DNA from: Bacteroidota bacterium
Lineage (GTDB): Bacteria; Bacteroidota; Bacteroidia; Bacteroidales; VadinHA17
NCBI GenBank assembly: GCA_016718875.1
Contig: JADKBL010000058.1
Location: 1-64,000 of the forward strand
Length of the DNA: 64,000 bases
Reading direction: 5' to 3'
Each line of letters opens with the position of its first letter. Within the stretch, counting starts at the first letter, position 1. Of the stretch, positions 7,936 to 16,537 are shown in pieces. The translations under genes and the position numbers were made by a program. The notes under the pieces are model-generated. The model did no database searches, was not told where the DNA came from, and saw only the letters and a program-made list of their open reading frames with translations.

Positions 7936-8116
7936 AATAGTCAGGTGTATTAGTTTCTAAAAATTACTCTATTATGCTATATTGTATGCTAAGATATAAT
8001 TTAAAATTATCAAAGTCAAATGATTTTTACAGCGCTTTGAATCTATAGGAAAGATCCGAATACTATAAATATTATTTAAAACTTGGTTCAGAGAAAATTT
8101 ATGCTTTACTTTGTAT

Positions 8117-8132
8117 TTCAAAGTACTTTTAA
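8117..8132. promoter_or_regulatory. Operator-like motif 1 (TTCAAAGTACTTTTAA)
   Basis: The core AAAGTACTTT is a perfect 10-bp palindrome, ending four bases before the ATG at 8136. A nearly identical motif precedes the third gene of the cluster at 9086-9101. The position fits a repressor site controlled by the winged-helix protein encoded between them (inference). Confidence 0.5.
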
Positions 8133-8135
8133 ATT

Positions 8136-8768
8136 ATGAAAAGCGAATCAAAATCCATCGAGGATATAAAGGCAATAAGGAAAATAATGGAAGAGTCTTC
8201 AAGATTTCTTTCACTCAGTGGCCTTTCAGGAGTATTTATCGGGGTAACAGCAATAACCGGAGCTCTGTTTGCATATCTGTTTATTCTCGATGGAAGTATT
8301 TTCTGTGAAGAATATTTCAGAAATCATCCGGCAGAAGAAACTGTTATACTCAAATGGCAACTTGTTGCAGATGCCTTTTTTGTACTTGTACTATCTGTGC
8401 TTCTTGCTCTCTATTTTTCAATTAAAAAAGCAAAAAGGGACGGGAAAAATTTCATGACTCCCATTTCCAGGAGGCTTCTCATAAACCTTCTTATTCCACT
8501 CGCTACCGGTGGTGTTTTTGTTTCTGTACTCCTTCTTCAGAACCAGATACAACTCATAGTCCCAGGCTTCCTTATCTTTTATGGTCTGTCGCTGGTTAAT
8601 GCAGGTAAGTTCACATTTGGAGAGATTTTCTACCTTGGAATTCTTGAAATTATTACCGGACTTATATCTGCCTTTCTTCCTGGCTGGGGCATGTTATTCT
8701 GGATATTCGGTTTTGGCGTCCTCCATATAATTTATGGGCTCGCAATGTATAGAAAATACGAGGCATGA
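8136..8768 (+). CDS. Integral membrane protein, regulator-linked
   Basis: The 210-residue protein has a short charged N-terminus (SIEDIKAIRKIMEESSRFLS) and then about six predicted transmembrane helices, for example GVFIGVTAITGALFAYLFIL and FFVLVLSVLLALYFSI. No catalytic motif is seen. Its stop overlaps the start of the winged-helix regulator by four bases (ATGA), so the two are translationally coupled. The arrangement membrane protein / small winged-helix regulator / DUF4153 protein is one I associate with Bacteroidota, but its function is unknown to me. Confidence 0.75.
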   Translation: MKSESKSIEDIKAIRKIMEESSRFLSLSGLSGVFIGVTAITGALFAYLFILDGSIFCEEYFRNHPAEETVILKWQLVADAFFVLVLSVLLALYFSIKKAKRDGKNFMTPISRRLLINLLIPLATGGVFVSVLLLQNQIQLIVPGFLIFYGLSLVNAGKFTFGEIFYLGILEIITGLISAFLPGWGMLFWIFGFGVLHIIYGLAMYRKYEA

Positions 8769-9061
8769 AAGATCTTATTTCAAACATAAACAAGGTTTTT
8801 GAAAGCAGGGTAAGATTGGGGATAATGTCAGTCCTGATGGTAAATGAAACCTTTGATTTTAACAGCCTGAAAGATACTCTGGATGTAACTGACGGAAATC
8901 TGGCCAGCCATCTGAAAGCTCTTGAGGAAAGAGGGATGATTAAGGTAAATAAACAATTCATTGGCCGTAAACCAAATACAAGCTACTCTGCAACTGATGA
9001 AGGTATTGCGGAATTCCGGCAGCATTTAAAAGCTCTGGAAAACCTTATAAGGGAATATTAA
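8765..9061 (+). CDS. Winged-helix transcriptional regulator
   Basis: This 98-residue protein is made almost entirely of a winged helix. Helices at VFESRVRLGIMSVLM and FNSLKDTLDVTDGNLASHLK form the helix-turn-helix with recognition helix, and the wing KVNKQFIGRKPNTSYSATDE and a C-terminal helix follow. It resembles the HTH_34/ArsR-MarR-like group. Its start overlaps the stop of the upstream membrane gene. The two TTCAAAG(T/C)ACTTTTAA sites before the first and third genes are candidate autoregulatory operators. No metal-binding cysteines are seen, so its signal may come through the membrane partner. Confidence 0.85.
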   Translation: MKDLISNINKVFESRVRLGIMSVLMVNETFDFNSLKDTLDVTDGNLASHLKALEERGMIKVNKQFIGRKPNTSYSATDEGIAEFRQHLKALENLIREY

Positions 9062-9085
9062 TTTTTTTACATCAATAATTCGTAA

Positions 9086-9101
9086 TTCAAAGCACTTTTA
9101 A
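9086..9101. promoter_or_regulatory. Operator-like motif 2 (TTCAAAGCACTTTTAA)
   Basis: It differs from the motif at 8117-8132 by a single base (AAAGCACTTT core). It ends nine bases before the ATG of the DUF4153 gene at 9111. Confidence 0.5.
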
Positions 9102-9110
9102 TAAAAACAA

Positions 9111-10367
9111 ATGAAAGAAAAAATTAGAGAATACATCAATGACCCTGAGAAACTTGAACAGATGTATCACAATGACAAAAACGCTTTTGAATCAGGTTTT
9201 GAAGAAGTTTATCAGGAGATTGAAAAATCCGAATTGTCAAAATTCTGGAAAATCAGACTGGATTACAAAAAACTACCGGAAAGGATTAAAAAAACTAATC
9301 TCCAGGATATTTTCATTTTGATCACCTCATGTCTTATAGCAGGATTTCTTATAAAAATACCGTTTATTTTTAATGTCCCTATACCTGAGGTTTTCTATAT
9401 CAAAAATGCGGGGATAATTGTCTTCTTCGGACTGACACTTTATATTACATGGATAAACAAAGTCGCTGATATAAAAAGACTTTCATTTATCGCAATTGCC
9501 TTTTTAATACTGACAGTATATGTTAATATTTTACCGGCAGTAACAGACAGCGACTCAATCAATCTCGCGTATATTCATTTGCCTCTCCTTATGTGGTGCA
9601 TTTTTGGTTTGGTTACAATAGACTTTGATCTGAAAGACAAAATGAGGCGGATAGAATATATCAGATACAATGGAGATCTTGCAATTCTTATGGCAATCAT
9701 GGTAATATCCGGAGGTATCCTTACCGGAATTACGATTGGATTATTTGAGGCAATCGGCATTAACATTGAAAACTTCTACATGGAGAATGTTGTTATAATT
9801 GGTGCAGTATCCGTACCAATAGTCGCCACATTTATTATAAAGAATTACACTGTTTTAACCAATAAGATCGCCCCTGTGATAGCCAATATTTTCAGTCCCT
9901 TGGTATTACTTACTGCAATAGTATTCCTTGTGGCTCTGGCAATATCAGATAAGGATCTTTATGGTGATCGTGATTTTTTACTGATATTCAATATTATGCT
10001 AATAGGAGTAATGGCTGTGGTTGTCTTTTCAATTTCAGAAACATCGTCTGTCAGGAAATACAGATTCAATGAAATGATCTTATTCTTTCTAACAATCATC
10101 ACAGTTATAATTGATCTGATTGCCTTATCTGCAATTTTTTATAGGTTAGGAAACTTCGGCATTACACCCAACAGATTAGCAGTGCTTGGTTCAAATATTC
10201 TGATTTTAGGTAATTTAGCTTTGTTAATTATTGATTTGTACAAAGTAAATTTTAGAAAATCACTTATCCGGGAAGTTGAATTTACTATTGCAAAATACTT
10301 GCCTGTCTATTTGATATGGATACTGTTTGTAGTGTTTGGATTTCCACTGATTTTTGGGATGAAATAA
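9111..10367 (+). CDS. DUF4153-like multi-pass membrane protein
   Basis: The 418 residues start with a charged cytoplasmic segment (KEKIREYINDPEKLEQMYHN). About ten to eleven hydrophobic helices follow from residue 65 on, in the pattern of DUF4153 proteins. No enzymatic motif is visible. It follows the winged-helix regulator by 49 bases and has its own copy of the operator-like motif, so it is likely a target of that regulator. Its role is unknown; coupling to envelope or membrane stress is only a guess. Confidence 0.75.
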   Translation: MKEKIREYINDPEKLEQMYHNDKNAFESGFEEVYQEIEKSELSKFWKIRLDYKKLPERIKKTNLQDIFILITSCLIAGFLIKIPFIFNVPIPEVFYIKNAGIIVFFGLTLYITWINKVADIKRLSFIAIAFLILTVYVNILPAVTDSDSINLAYIHLPLLMWCIFGLVTIDFDLKDKMRRIEYIRYNGDLAILMAIMVISGGILTGITIGLFEAIGINIENFYMENVVIIGAVSVPIVATFIIKNYTVLTNKIAPVIANIFSPLVLLTAIVFLVALAISDKDLYGDRDFLLIFNIMLIGVMAVVVFSISETSSVRKYRFNEMILFFLTIITVIIDLIALSAIFYRLGNFGITPNRLAVLGSNILILGNLALLIIDLYKVNFRKSLIREVEFTIAKYLPVYLIWILFVVFGFPLIFGMK

Positions 10368-10537
10368 AATAACCGGATTTCTAAAAGTGAAAAAACAATA
10401 ATTCATTCTGTTGATTTCATTAAATCTTATATAATACTAACTTATTGTTGAGCAGATTTTTAGCCTTAGGACCTTAAAAACCTTACTTGCCTATTAAATT
10501 GAATCTCAAATCACTATCCTGATGCAAATCGTTTTCA

Positions 10538-10546
10538 TAACTTTGT
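10538..10546 (+). promoter_or_regulatory. -7 promoter element for the TPR gene
   Basis: TAACTTTGT matches TAnnTTTG. Transcription from here would start near 10552, after a possible ATG at 10522, so translation should begin at the ATG at 10570, which also opens a clean signal peptide. Confidence 0.5.
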
Positions 10547-10569
10547 ATCGGGCTAAATCAGATCAGACT

Positions 10570-11216
10570 ATGAAAAGGCTGATATTTATTACAGTATTAT
10601 CGTTTTTCTTCAATGCGGGTTTTTGCCAGCCGGCAAAGGATTATTATGATAAAGGATTCAATCTGTTTAACAACCGCGATTTCAAAGGGGCAATAGAGAA
10701 CTTTTCCAAAGCCATTGAAATTGACCCTTCAATAGAACAGGCTTATGAAAGCCGTGGTACTGCCAGGTATAATCTGAATGACTTCAAAGGTGCTCTTGCT
10801 GACTTCGATAAAGCTGCGGAACTTATTTACAGCGGATCTGTTCAAATTAATAACCCCAACCTGTTTAGTATCAGGGGCCTCTCAAAAATTGCACTGAATG
10901 ACTTTGCTGGTGCCATTGAGGATATTACCACAGCCATTGACCAGAGCAAAGGAAATGAGATGAAATTCTTTGTCCAGAGAGCAAATGCAAAATATTTTCT
11001 CAGAGACTATGAAGGAGCAGTATCTGATTGTGATATTGTCATAAATTCACTATCAGATACAAAAAGCAGTTAAAGCTGAAGCCTATTTCTGGAGAGGTCT
11101 GTCGAAGGTCTTTTCCGGAGGAAAGACTGAAGAGGGATGCCTGGACCTTAAAAAATCTGCTGATTCAGGATATGCAAATGCCAATGAGGCAATCAAAAGA
11201 TATTGCAATAATAGGG
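10570..11216 (+). pseudogene. Secreted TPR protein, frameshifted and running into a poly-C tract
   Basis: Starting at 10570 the protein has a signal peptide (MKRLIFITVLSFFFNAGFC) and three to four tetratricopeptide units (GAIENFSKAIEIDPSIEQAY, GALADFDKAAEL, GAIEDITTAIDQS, GAVSDCDIV). The frame stops at 11073. In the next frame it continues as AVKAEAYFWRGLSKVFSGGK and CLDLKKSADSGYANANEAIK up to RYCNN, a normal TPR protein ending. One extra base in the A run near 11065 explains the break. No stop is met before the poly-C tract, so the true 3' end may be missing or misassembled. Confidence 0.7.
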
Positions 11217-11323
11217 CCCCCCGCCTCCCCCCCCCCGCCCCCCCCCGCCCGCCCCCCCCCCGCCCCCCCCTCCCCCCCCCCCCCCCTCCGCCCCGGCCGG
11301 CCCCCCCCCCCCCCCCCCCCCCC
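11217..11323. repeat. 107-nt near-pure cytosine tract
   Basis: The tract is almost only C, with a few G and T interruptions, in an otherwise AT-rich genome. Translating it gives artificial Pro- or Gly-rich frames. It abuts the end of a frameshifted gene. Low-quality poly-G reads (poly-C on the other strand) built into an assembly gap are the likeliest cause. Confidence 0.85.
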
Positions 11324-11427
11324 TCAACCTCACTTGACCAGAACAACTGAATTCCTCTGAAATATTTATTTCAAGTCCCGGATTTCATGGATTATTTTGT
11401 AATTTTCAATTCAAATAAATCCAAACC

Positions 11428-11922
11428 ATGAAACGCCGCGATATATTGAAAAACCTTGCAATAGTTCCTGTTGCAGGACTTGTTGGAAATGATTTTACAA
11501 AAGCAGATAATAAAGCAGACAAAACGGACTGGATCCCTAAAAAAGAAGCCATTCCAGGGGTTTATCCTACCACCAGTCCTCTTAACCTTTGCATTCGTTC
11601 AGGCCATCTTGTTTTCCTGAGCGGAATTGGAGGATGGTATGCCAACAGGCGCAAAGAACCCGGAGACATTAAAGTACAGATTGCCAGCGCATTGACAGAT
11701 ATGAAAAATCAGCTTGAGAAAGCAGGAACTTCAATGGCAAATGTTCTTAAAGTACATATGACACTGGCAGATCCGAATAAAAACCTCGCACCTCTTAATG
11801 AGGTGTACGGTACTTTTTTTCCCGATCCGAAACCCGCACGGTCATTTTCCGGATCACTTCCTGAACTGATGGGTCGCGATGGGGTCCTTGTACAAATAGA
11901 TTGCATTGCTTATATTGACTGA
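11428..11922 (+). CDS. RidA/YjgF family protein with exported leader
   Basis: An N-terminal leader (MKRRDILKNLAIVPVAGLVG) with an Arg pair resembles a Tat signal. The mature part is a RidA-like fold (about residues 45-164): SGHLVFLSGIGGW, a helix with VQIASALTDMKNQLEKAG, VLKVHMTLADP, ending RSFSGSLPELMGRDGVLVQI. Cytoplasmic RidA proteins hydrolyse reactive enamines/imines and use an Arg near position 105. Here RSFSGS supplies an Arg, but the substrate of an exported member is unknown. It is followed after 24 bases by a GH16 gene on the same strand. Confidence 0.8.
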   Translation: MKRRDILKNLAIVPVAGLVGNDFTKADNKADKTDWIPKKEAIPGVYPTTSPLNLCIRSGHLVFLSGIGGWYANRRKEPGDIKVQIASALTDMKNQLEKAGTSMANVLKVHMTLADPNKNLAPLNEVYGTFFPDPKPARSFSGSLPELMGRDGVLVQIDCIAYID

Positions 11923-11946
11923 GTCAAAAATTTTAAACCTGAATCA

Positions 11947-12831
11947 ATGAAGAAAATATTTACCGTGTTGCTCATTTTAACTGTTATACTTTCAGTTTCA
12001 GCCAGGAGAGAAAAGCACCATAAACAGTTTTTCGAAGATTTTAAAAAATCATCCTCTAGGTATTTCAGTCCAAATATTAAAGGTAACGGAGCTGATACCA
12101 GGTATGAATTTGCGACTGAGTCAAAGACAGAACCCGGAACAAAAATTATCAAGTACAGGATCGACCCGAATGATCCGGCCGGTGCAGGCAAGGGTCCAGA
12201 ACTTGTATCAAAACAATTTACTCATTTTGGTACTTATGCAGCACGCATTAAGGTGCCCGATGTAAATAAAATACAGCCTAATGTCGGAGCTGTTGTAGGT
12301 TATTTCACTTACCATATGGATAATGATCCGGGGTTGAGCGAAATTGACTATGAATGGCTTATTGCTGATCCCGAAATCATTTATATAGGAACATGGACAG
12401 GTCCGAGGGGGGATCTGAGGAGAATTGGTCGTACTATAAACCTGGCAAAGGGGATTATATACAATACGGGCTACAGGGAGACTAAAAGTGGTATAAGGCA
12501 GCCGTTTACAGGAGTCCAGAGTCAGCCTGAATCTATTCCCGCTCTTGAAAACTACAATTCTTCAAAACAATTTTATACTTATGGCTTCGACTGGTATCCT
12601 GACAGGATCAGATGGTGGATGATTCATCCGCAGACTGCTGACACATTGGTACTCTGGGATTATAAAGGCAGTCAGGTGGGAATACCCCAGAATCACACAA
12701 AATACAGGCTGAACTTTTGGCATACAAACAACTGGCCTGTTGAAACAAATCCCAATTCAATAGAGAAACCACTCGATAAATATGAACTTGAAATAGACTG
12801 GATGTCATATAAACCATGGAAGGTAAAATGA
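11947..12831 (+). CDS. Glycoside hydrolase family 16-like secreted protein
   Basis: A signal peptide (MKKIFTVLLILTVILSVSA) precedes a beta-jelly-roll typical of GH16. The catalytic signature appears as SEIDYEW: Glu132 (nucleophile), Asp134 and Glu136 (acid/base). Other GH16 landmarks are FTHFGTYAARIKVP near residue 95 and FYTYGFDWYPDRIRWWM near 205. Family members cut beta-1,3/1,4-glucans or sulfated galactans; a sulfatase gene lies elsewhere in the window but not adjacent. It ends one base from the convergent PQQ-propeller gene. Confidence 0.85.
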   Translation: MKKIFTVLLILTVILSVSARREKHHKQFFEDFKKSSSRYFSPNIKGNGADTRYEFATESKTEPGTKIIKYRIDPNDPAGAGKGPELVSKQFTHFGTYAARIKVPDVNKIQPNVGAVVGYFTYHMDNDPGLSEIDYEWLIADPEIIYIGTWTGPRGDLRRIGRTINLAKGIIYNTGYRETKSGIRQPFTGVQSQPESIPALENYNSSKQFYTYGFDWYPDRIRWWMIHPQTADTLVLWDYKGSQVGIPQNHTKYRLNFWHTNNWPVETNPNSIEKPLDKYELEIDWMSYKPWKVK

Positions 12832-12832
12832 T

Positions 12833-14092
12833 TTACCTTATCTGGTAAACCATTAAGTAATCTCCGTGTCTTATATAAAGCTTCCCTGTACTGATGACAG
12901 GATGTGCCCAGAAAGGCCCCTCTCCCTTTGTGATCTTAAATTCACATACTATATCGAGTTTTAAAGGATCAGGTTTTGCAAGTCCCACATGACCCGATTT
13001 CTCCTCGAACAGATATAACATTCCGTCTGCGCCAATAACCGAGCCTTTGCTGTACCACTTTGATTTCCAAAGAATTTCCCCGGTGTTCCAGTTAATACAG
13101 GCCCAGTTGTCTGCCGGATTTGTTGTATGTGTAGATCCGAAAACATAATCACCGAAAAGCACAACTCCTCCAAGTTGTGGATCGAAACTTCTGTTTTCCC
13201 ATATTTTAGTTACCGAATTCCCATCATCTGATAATTTTAATTTAAGGGAAACCCAGCCATATCCGTTAGCAACTAATATTTGTCCGTTTTTGTAAACCGG
13301 AGTTATTGAATGGTTTTTCCGTACATTTCCCGATGCAGCATTGGCTTCAACATAATCTACTTTCCATATAATTTTCCCGTCTTTTGCATTTACAGCTAAT
13401 ATATTAGTGCCCATCACAGTCACAATCATCTTCTTACCTGCATAATCAATTAGCAGAGGATTTACATACTGGGGCTGTGATTCAACAGGCTCAGCTTCCC
13501 AAACCACCTTCCCGTCTGTTACATTAAATGCTACAAGCGATGCTTTCTTCCCTCCCGGTGATGCAATAACCATATTGTCAACAACAACAGGTGATTCAGA
13601 AATACCAAACATTATTGGTTTGCTCTCATACAGGGCATAATGGTTTTTCGACCATTTGATCTTCCCGTTCGAACCCACGCATACTATATCCCCGCTGCCA
13701 CTGATAAGAAAAATATTCCCGTTATAATATGTTGGTGTACACCTGGTGCCGTCATGATTGGCCGTCCACGCTTTACCATAAATAGTTTCCCACTTTTTTT
13801 TGCCATCAGGGGTAAGAGCAACCAGCACATCATTTGACTCCTTCCTTCCTGTAACGTAAATTGCATCATCTGTTACAGTTGGTGATGAAAAACCATATCC
13901 CATCCCGGCAGATTCCCAAAGAAGCTTTGGCCCTCCTTCAGGCCATACCTTCAGAAGTCCTTTTTCATTGTATATCCCTGTACGACCAGGTCCCCTCCAC
14001 TCATAAAGCTGCCCTGAGATAATACTAACAAAACCTGAAAATAAGATAAGTGACACGATTGTACTCCGAAATAGCCTGGTGTTAGCTTTCAT
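12833..14092 (-). CDS. Secreted PQQ-like beta-propeller protein
   Basis: The start is set at the Met giving MKANTRLFRSTIVSLILFSG, a signal peptide; the longer frame adds 20 residues ahead of it. The mature protein is built of repeated propeller blades with Trp-docking motifs, such as LVALTPDGKKKWETIYG, IVCVGSNGKIKWSKN, LVAFNVTDGKVVWEAEP and ILAVNAKDGKIIWKVD. This matches the PQQ_2 / BamB-like fold. No haem or PQQ-binding dehydrogenase residues stand out, so it may be a scaffold or a non-catalytic protein; it begins YEWRGPGRTGIY, as in planctomycete/Bacteroidota outer membrane propellers. Confidence 0.85.
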   Translation of the reverse strand: MKANTRLFRSTIVSLILFSGFVSIISGQLYEWRGPGRTGIYNEKGLLKVWPEGGPKLLWESAGMGYGFSSPTVTDDAIYVTGRKESNDVLVALTPDGKKKWETIYGKAWTANHDGTRCTPTYYNGNIFLISGSGDIVCVGSNGKIKWSKNHYALYESKPIMFGISESPVVVDNMVIASPGGKKASLVAFNVTDGKVVWEAEPVESQPQYVNPLLIDYAGKKMIVTVMGTNILAVNAKDGKIIWKVDYVEANAASGNVRKNHSITPVYKNGQILVANGYGWVSLKLKLSDDGNSVTKIWENRSFDPQLGGVVLFGDYVFGSTHTTNPADNWACINWNTGEILWKSKWYSKGSVIGADGMLYLFEEKSGHVGLAKPDPLKLDIVCEFKITKGEGPFWAHPVISTGKLYIRHGDYLMVYQIR

Positions 14093-14256
14093 AAAAATTT
14101 CACTTTTTGATATTTTGCTAATATAAAAGTAATATGTAAGCTGCCTCAACAATCCTCATATTTATTATTCCGATTCTTGAAAAAAAGATAACAGATGATT
14201 TCAGAGTCTGCCTTTATCAGAAAATATACTGTCTTTTACTCTTGAGATCCGTTCAC

Positions 14257-16172
14257 TCACAGGCTGATGTATAGTAATTGGAACTTTTCTTCAATAGTAT
14301 TTGTAGAGTCAAGCTGCAATGCTTTTATATCCGAAATACATATAAATCTGGAAATTGAATGCAGCCAAAGTGTAATATTTTCTTTGGTTGTTAAATAATA
14401 GTCCCTCGTCATTACCCTGTCAATAAGCACATAAACGAAATCTGAAGGGAATGACCACTTTTTCAATGAGTCAAAGCTGCTTTCAAGTTTTAATTCTCCT
14501 GAATTTGATAAATCCTCAAGTACCTCGTGAAAATAAAGATTTACTTTAGGTTCAACTTTAAATCCCAGGGAGAAATCAATCCTGATAAGGACATCCGGTA
14601 TTATGTTGGTCACTTTATAATGGAAGGTATCTGGTTCATCTGTTCTGTCAACATGAATAAACCAGTAAGTTTTAGCCCTTTTGGGCTGTTTGTGAAAAAT
14701 TGACTGAATTATCTTTGATTCTACCTGGTCAATTGAATTAGCTTTAATTACATAAACAAGATTCGTTGCCATTCGTGGTACCGAGGTATCATTTGCAAGT
14801 GTTTTAAAAAGTTCAAGATATTTATCAAGGCGAACAAAAGTAACATACCTGTTTTTCAGTTTTCTCCCGAAATACCAGCCATACATTATAATGAAAAACA
14901 CTGAAGCAAGCATTATTGTGAACCAACCTCCGTTACTGAATTTATGAAGGTTTGCAATAAGGAAACTGCCTTCTATCGTTAAAAACACTATTAGAAGAAA
15001 GATTATCAGCCTATGATCTACATTCTTCTGATACAAATAGAAAGACAAAAGAAGAGTGGTCATAATCATGGTTAAGGTTATCGAAAGGCCATAAGCAGCT
15101 TCCATGTTAGATGACTCACGGAAAAGTATAACTACAAAACTGCAGGCAATCCATAAAAACCAGTTTACACCGGGAACATATACCTGACCTTTCAGAAATG
15201 TTGGATTTAAAACTCTGAATTTGGGCCAGAAATTAAGTGATATTGCCTCACTTATCAGGGGGTATATGACCCTGAGATTAGTGCCTGGCTTGCAATGATT
15301 GCTGCAGCAGTTGCAATAATAATTCCGGGTATCAGAAACCATCCGGGCATTATACCATAAAACGGATTTACTCCCCCGGGAAGTCCTCCTTTACTTATTA
15401 TCCATGCACACTGCCCAAAATAATTAATAAGAAGGGAAATCTTAACAAAAATCCATGAGACTCTTATATTTTTTAATCCGCAATGACCAAGGTCTGAATA
15501 AAGAGCTTCTGCCCCTGTTGTAGCAAGAAATACGGCTCCAAGTAAAATAAATCCTCCGGGATATTCACCAAGGAACTGGTATGCATAATAGGGATTAAGA
15601 GCTTTCAAAACTTCCGGATTAGTAACCAGCTGAACCATCCCCAGTGTTGCCAGCATAAGAAACCATATCACCATAATAGGCCCAAATGAAGAACCCACTA
15701 CGTTTGTCCCGTATTGCTGCATGAAAAAAAGTACAGCAAAGATCATAAGAACGATTGTAATAACAGGTATTTCGGGATTAAAGATCTGTAATCCTTCAAT
15801 AGATGATGTTACGGTAATTGCAGGAGTAATTACCCCGTCAGCAAGTAATGCACTTGCACCAACCATCGCAAGAGTAGCTGCCCATGCCGGTTTTCTTTTC
15901 AATAATGCGAACAAGGCGTAGATTCCACCTTCACCCTTGTTATCAGCCCTCATGGTTATAATCACATATTTTACAGTAGTCTGAAGGGTAAGAGTCCAGA
16001 AGATGCATGACATTGACCCATAAATAAGCAGTTCATTGAATTCAGACCCTCCGTTCACAATAGCCTTCATTACATAAAGCGGGCTTGTACCAAGATCACC
16101 GAATACAATTCCCAGAGCCACTACGACTCCAGCCAATGACAACTTTTTTATATCAAGATGTTTCCCTGCCAC
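14257..16172 (-). CDS. kup: Potassium uptake protein Kup, one frameshift
   Basis: The gene starts with GTG at 16172 (VAGKHLDIKKLSLAGVVVAL). It shows the Kup hallmarks GIVFGDLGTSPLYVMKA, NKGEGGIYALFALL, DGVITPAITVTSSIEGL and TGAEALYSDLGHCG. It breaks at a run of five G (15258-15262 on the plus strand): the first part ends IIASQALISGSYTP, and the expected continuation LISEAISLNFWPKFRV is in another frame. Together the parts give roughly 630-640 residues, the usual Kup length: 12 helices plus a C-terminal cytosolic domain. It is divergent from the kdp operon. I treat it as one gene with a likely sequencing indel; a real inactivation is possible. Confidence 0.88.
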
Positions 16173-16411
16173 TTCAATCCTGTGCTTTCAGAATAAATTA
16201 AATAAACCGCGCAAAAGTATAGAATGCTTCATAAATAAGATAATAATAAGAGTAGAGAAAGTATAAAGATTTTATAAAGATTTTTAATAAAGACCTTCCC
16301 TGAATATTTTCCTCATTATGATTTATAAATTCTTTATACCTGTATATCAATTCTTTATTTAGACTTTATTACTGCAGGTATAAATTTGTTCTGTCATTAA
16401 TACTGAACATT
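16173..16411. promoter_or_regulatory. Shared kup / kdp control region
   Basis: This gap separates the divergent Kup and Kdp potassium transport genes. It contains the repeated word ATAAAGATTTT (around 16262-16290) and, nearer kdp, TTCTTTATACC and TTCTTTATTTAGACTTTATT. These are AT-rich direct and inverted repeats of the kind a KdpE-type regulator could bind. A minus-strand -7 element for kup lies at 16211-16219. No riboswitch-like structure was recognised. Confidence 0.45.
16211..16219 (-). promoter_or_regulatory. -7 promoter element for kup
   Basis: The minus-strand reading TACTTTTGC is an exact TAnnTTTG match, 39 bases before the GTG start of kup. This supports the GTG start at 16172. Confidence 0.5.
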
Positions 16412-16537
16412 ATGAATGCTTTTAAAATTATACTGACTATTGTTCTGTTCTTAATATCGCTGGCGGGAATATTTGTTGCCGGCTATTTTATTGCAAAATT
16501 AATTGAGAAAATCTTTCATATACATCTTGGCGTATAA
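16412..16537 (+). CDS. KdpF-like small membrane peptide
   Basis: A 41-residue frame (MNAFKIILTIVLFLISLAGI...) ends at 16537, and the kdpA ATG follows at once at 16538. It is one hydrophobic helix (residues 5-29) with a short basic/amphipathic tail (AKLIEKIFHIHLGV). In other bacteria a ~30-residue single-helix peptide, KdpF, precedes kdpA and stabilises the KdpFABC complex. Position, size and topology fit, though sequence similarity cannot be judged by eye. Confidence 0.6.
   Translation: MNAFKIILTIVLFLISLAGIFVAGYFIAKLIEKIFHIHLGV

Noticed and set aside
8111..8116. Exact -7 promoter element before the 8136 gene
   Set aside because: TTACTTTG has the wrong spacing for TAnnTTTG (one base short).
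11083..11360. Overlapping Pro-rich and Gly-rich frames
   Set aside because: They are translations of the poly-C tract on the two strands and have no other support.
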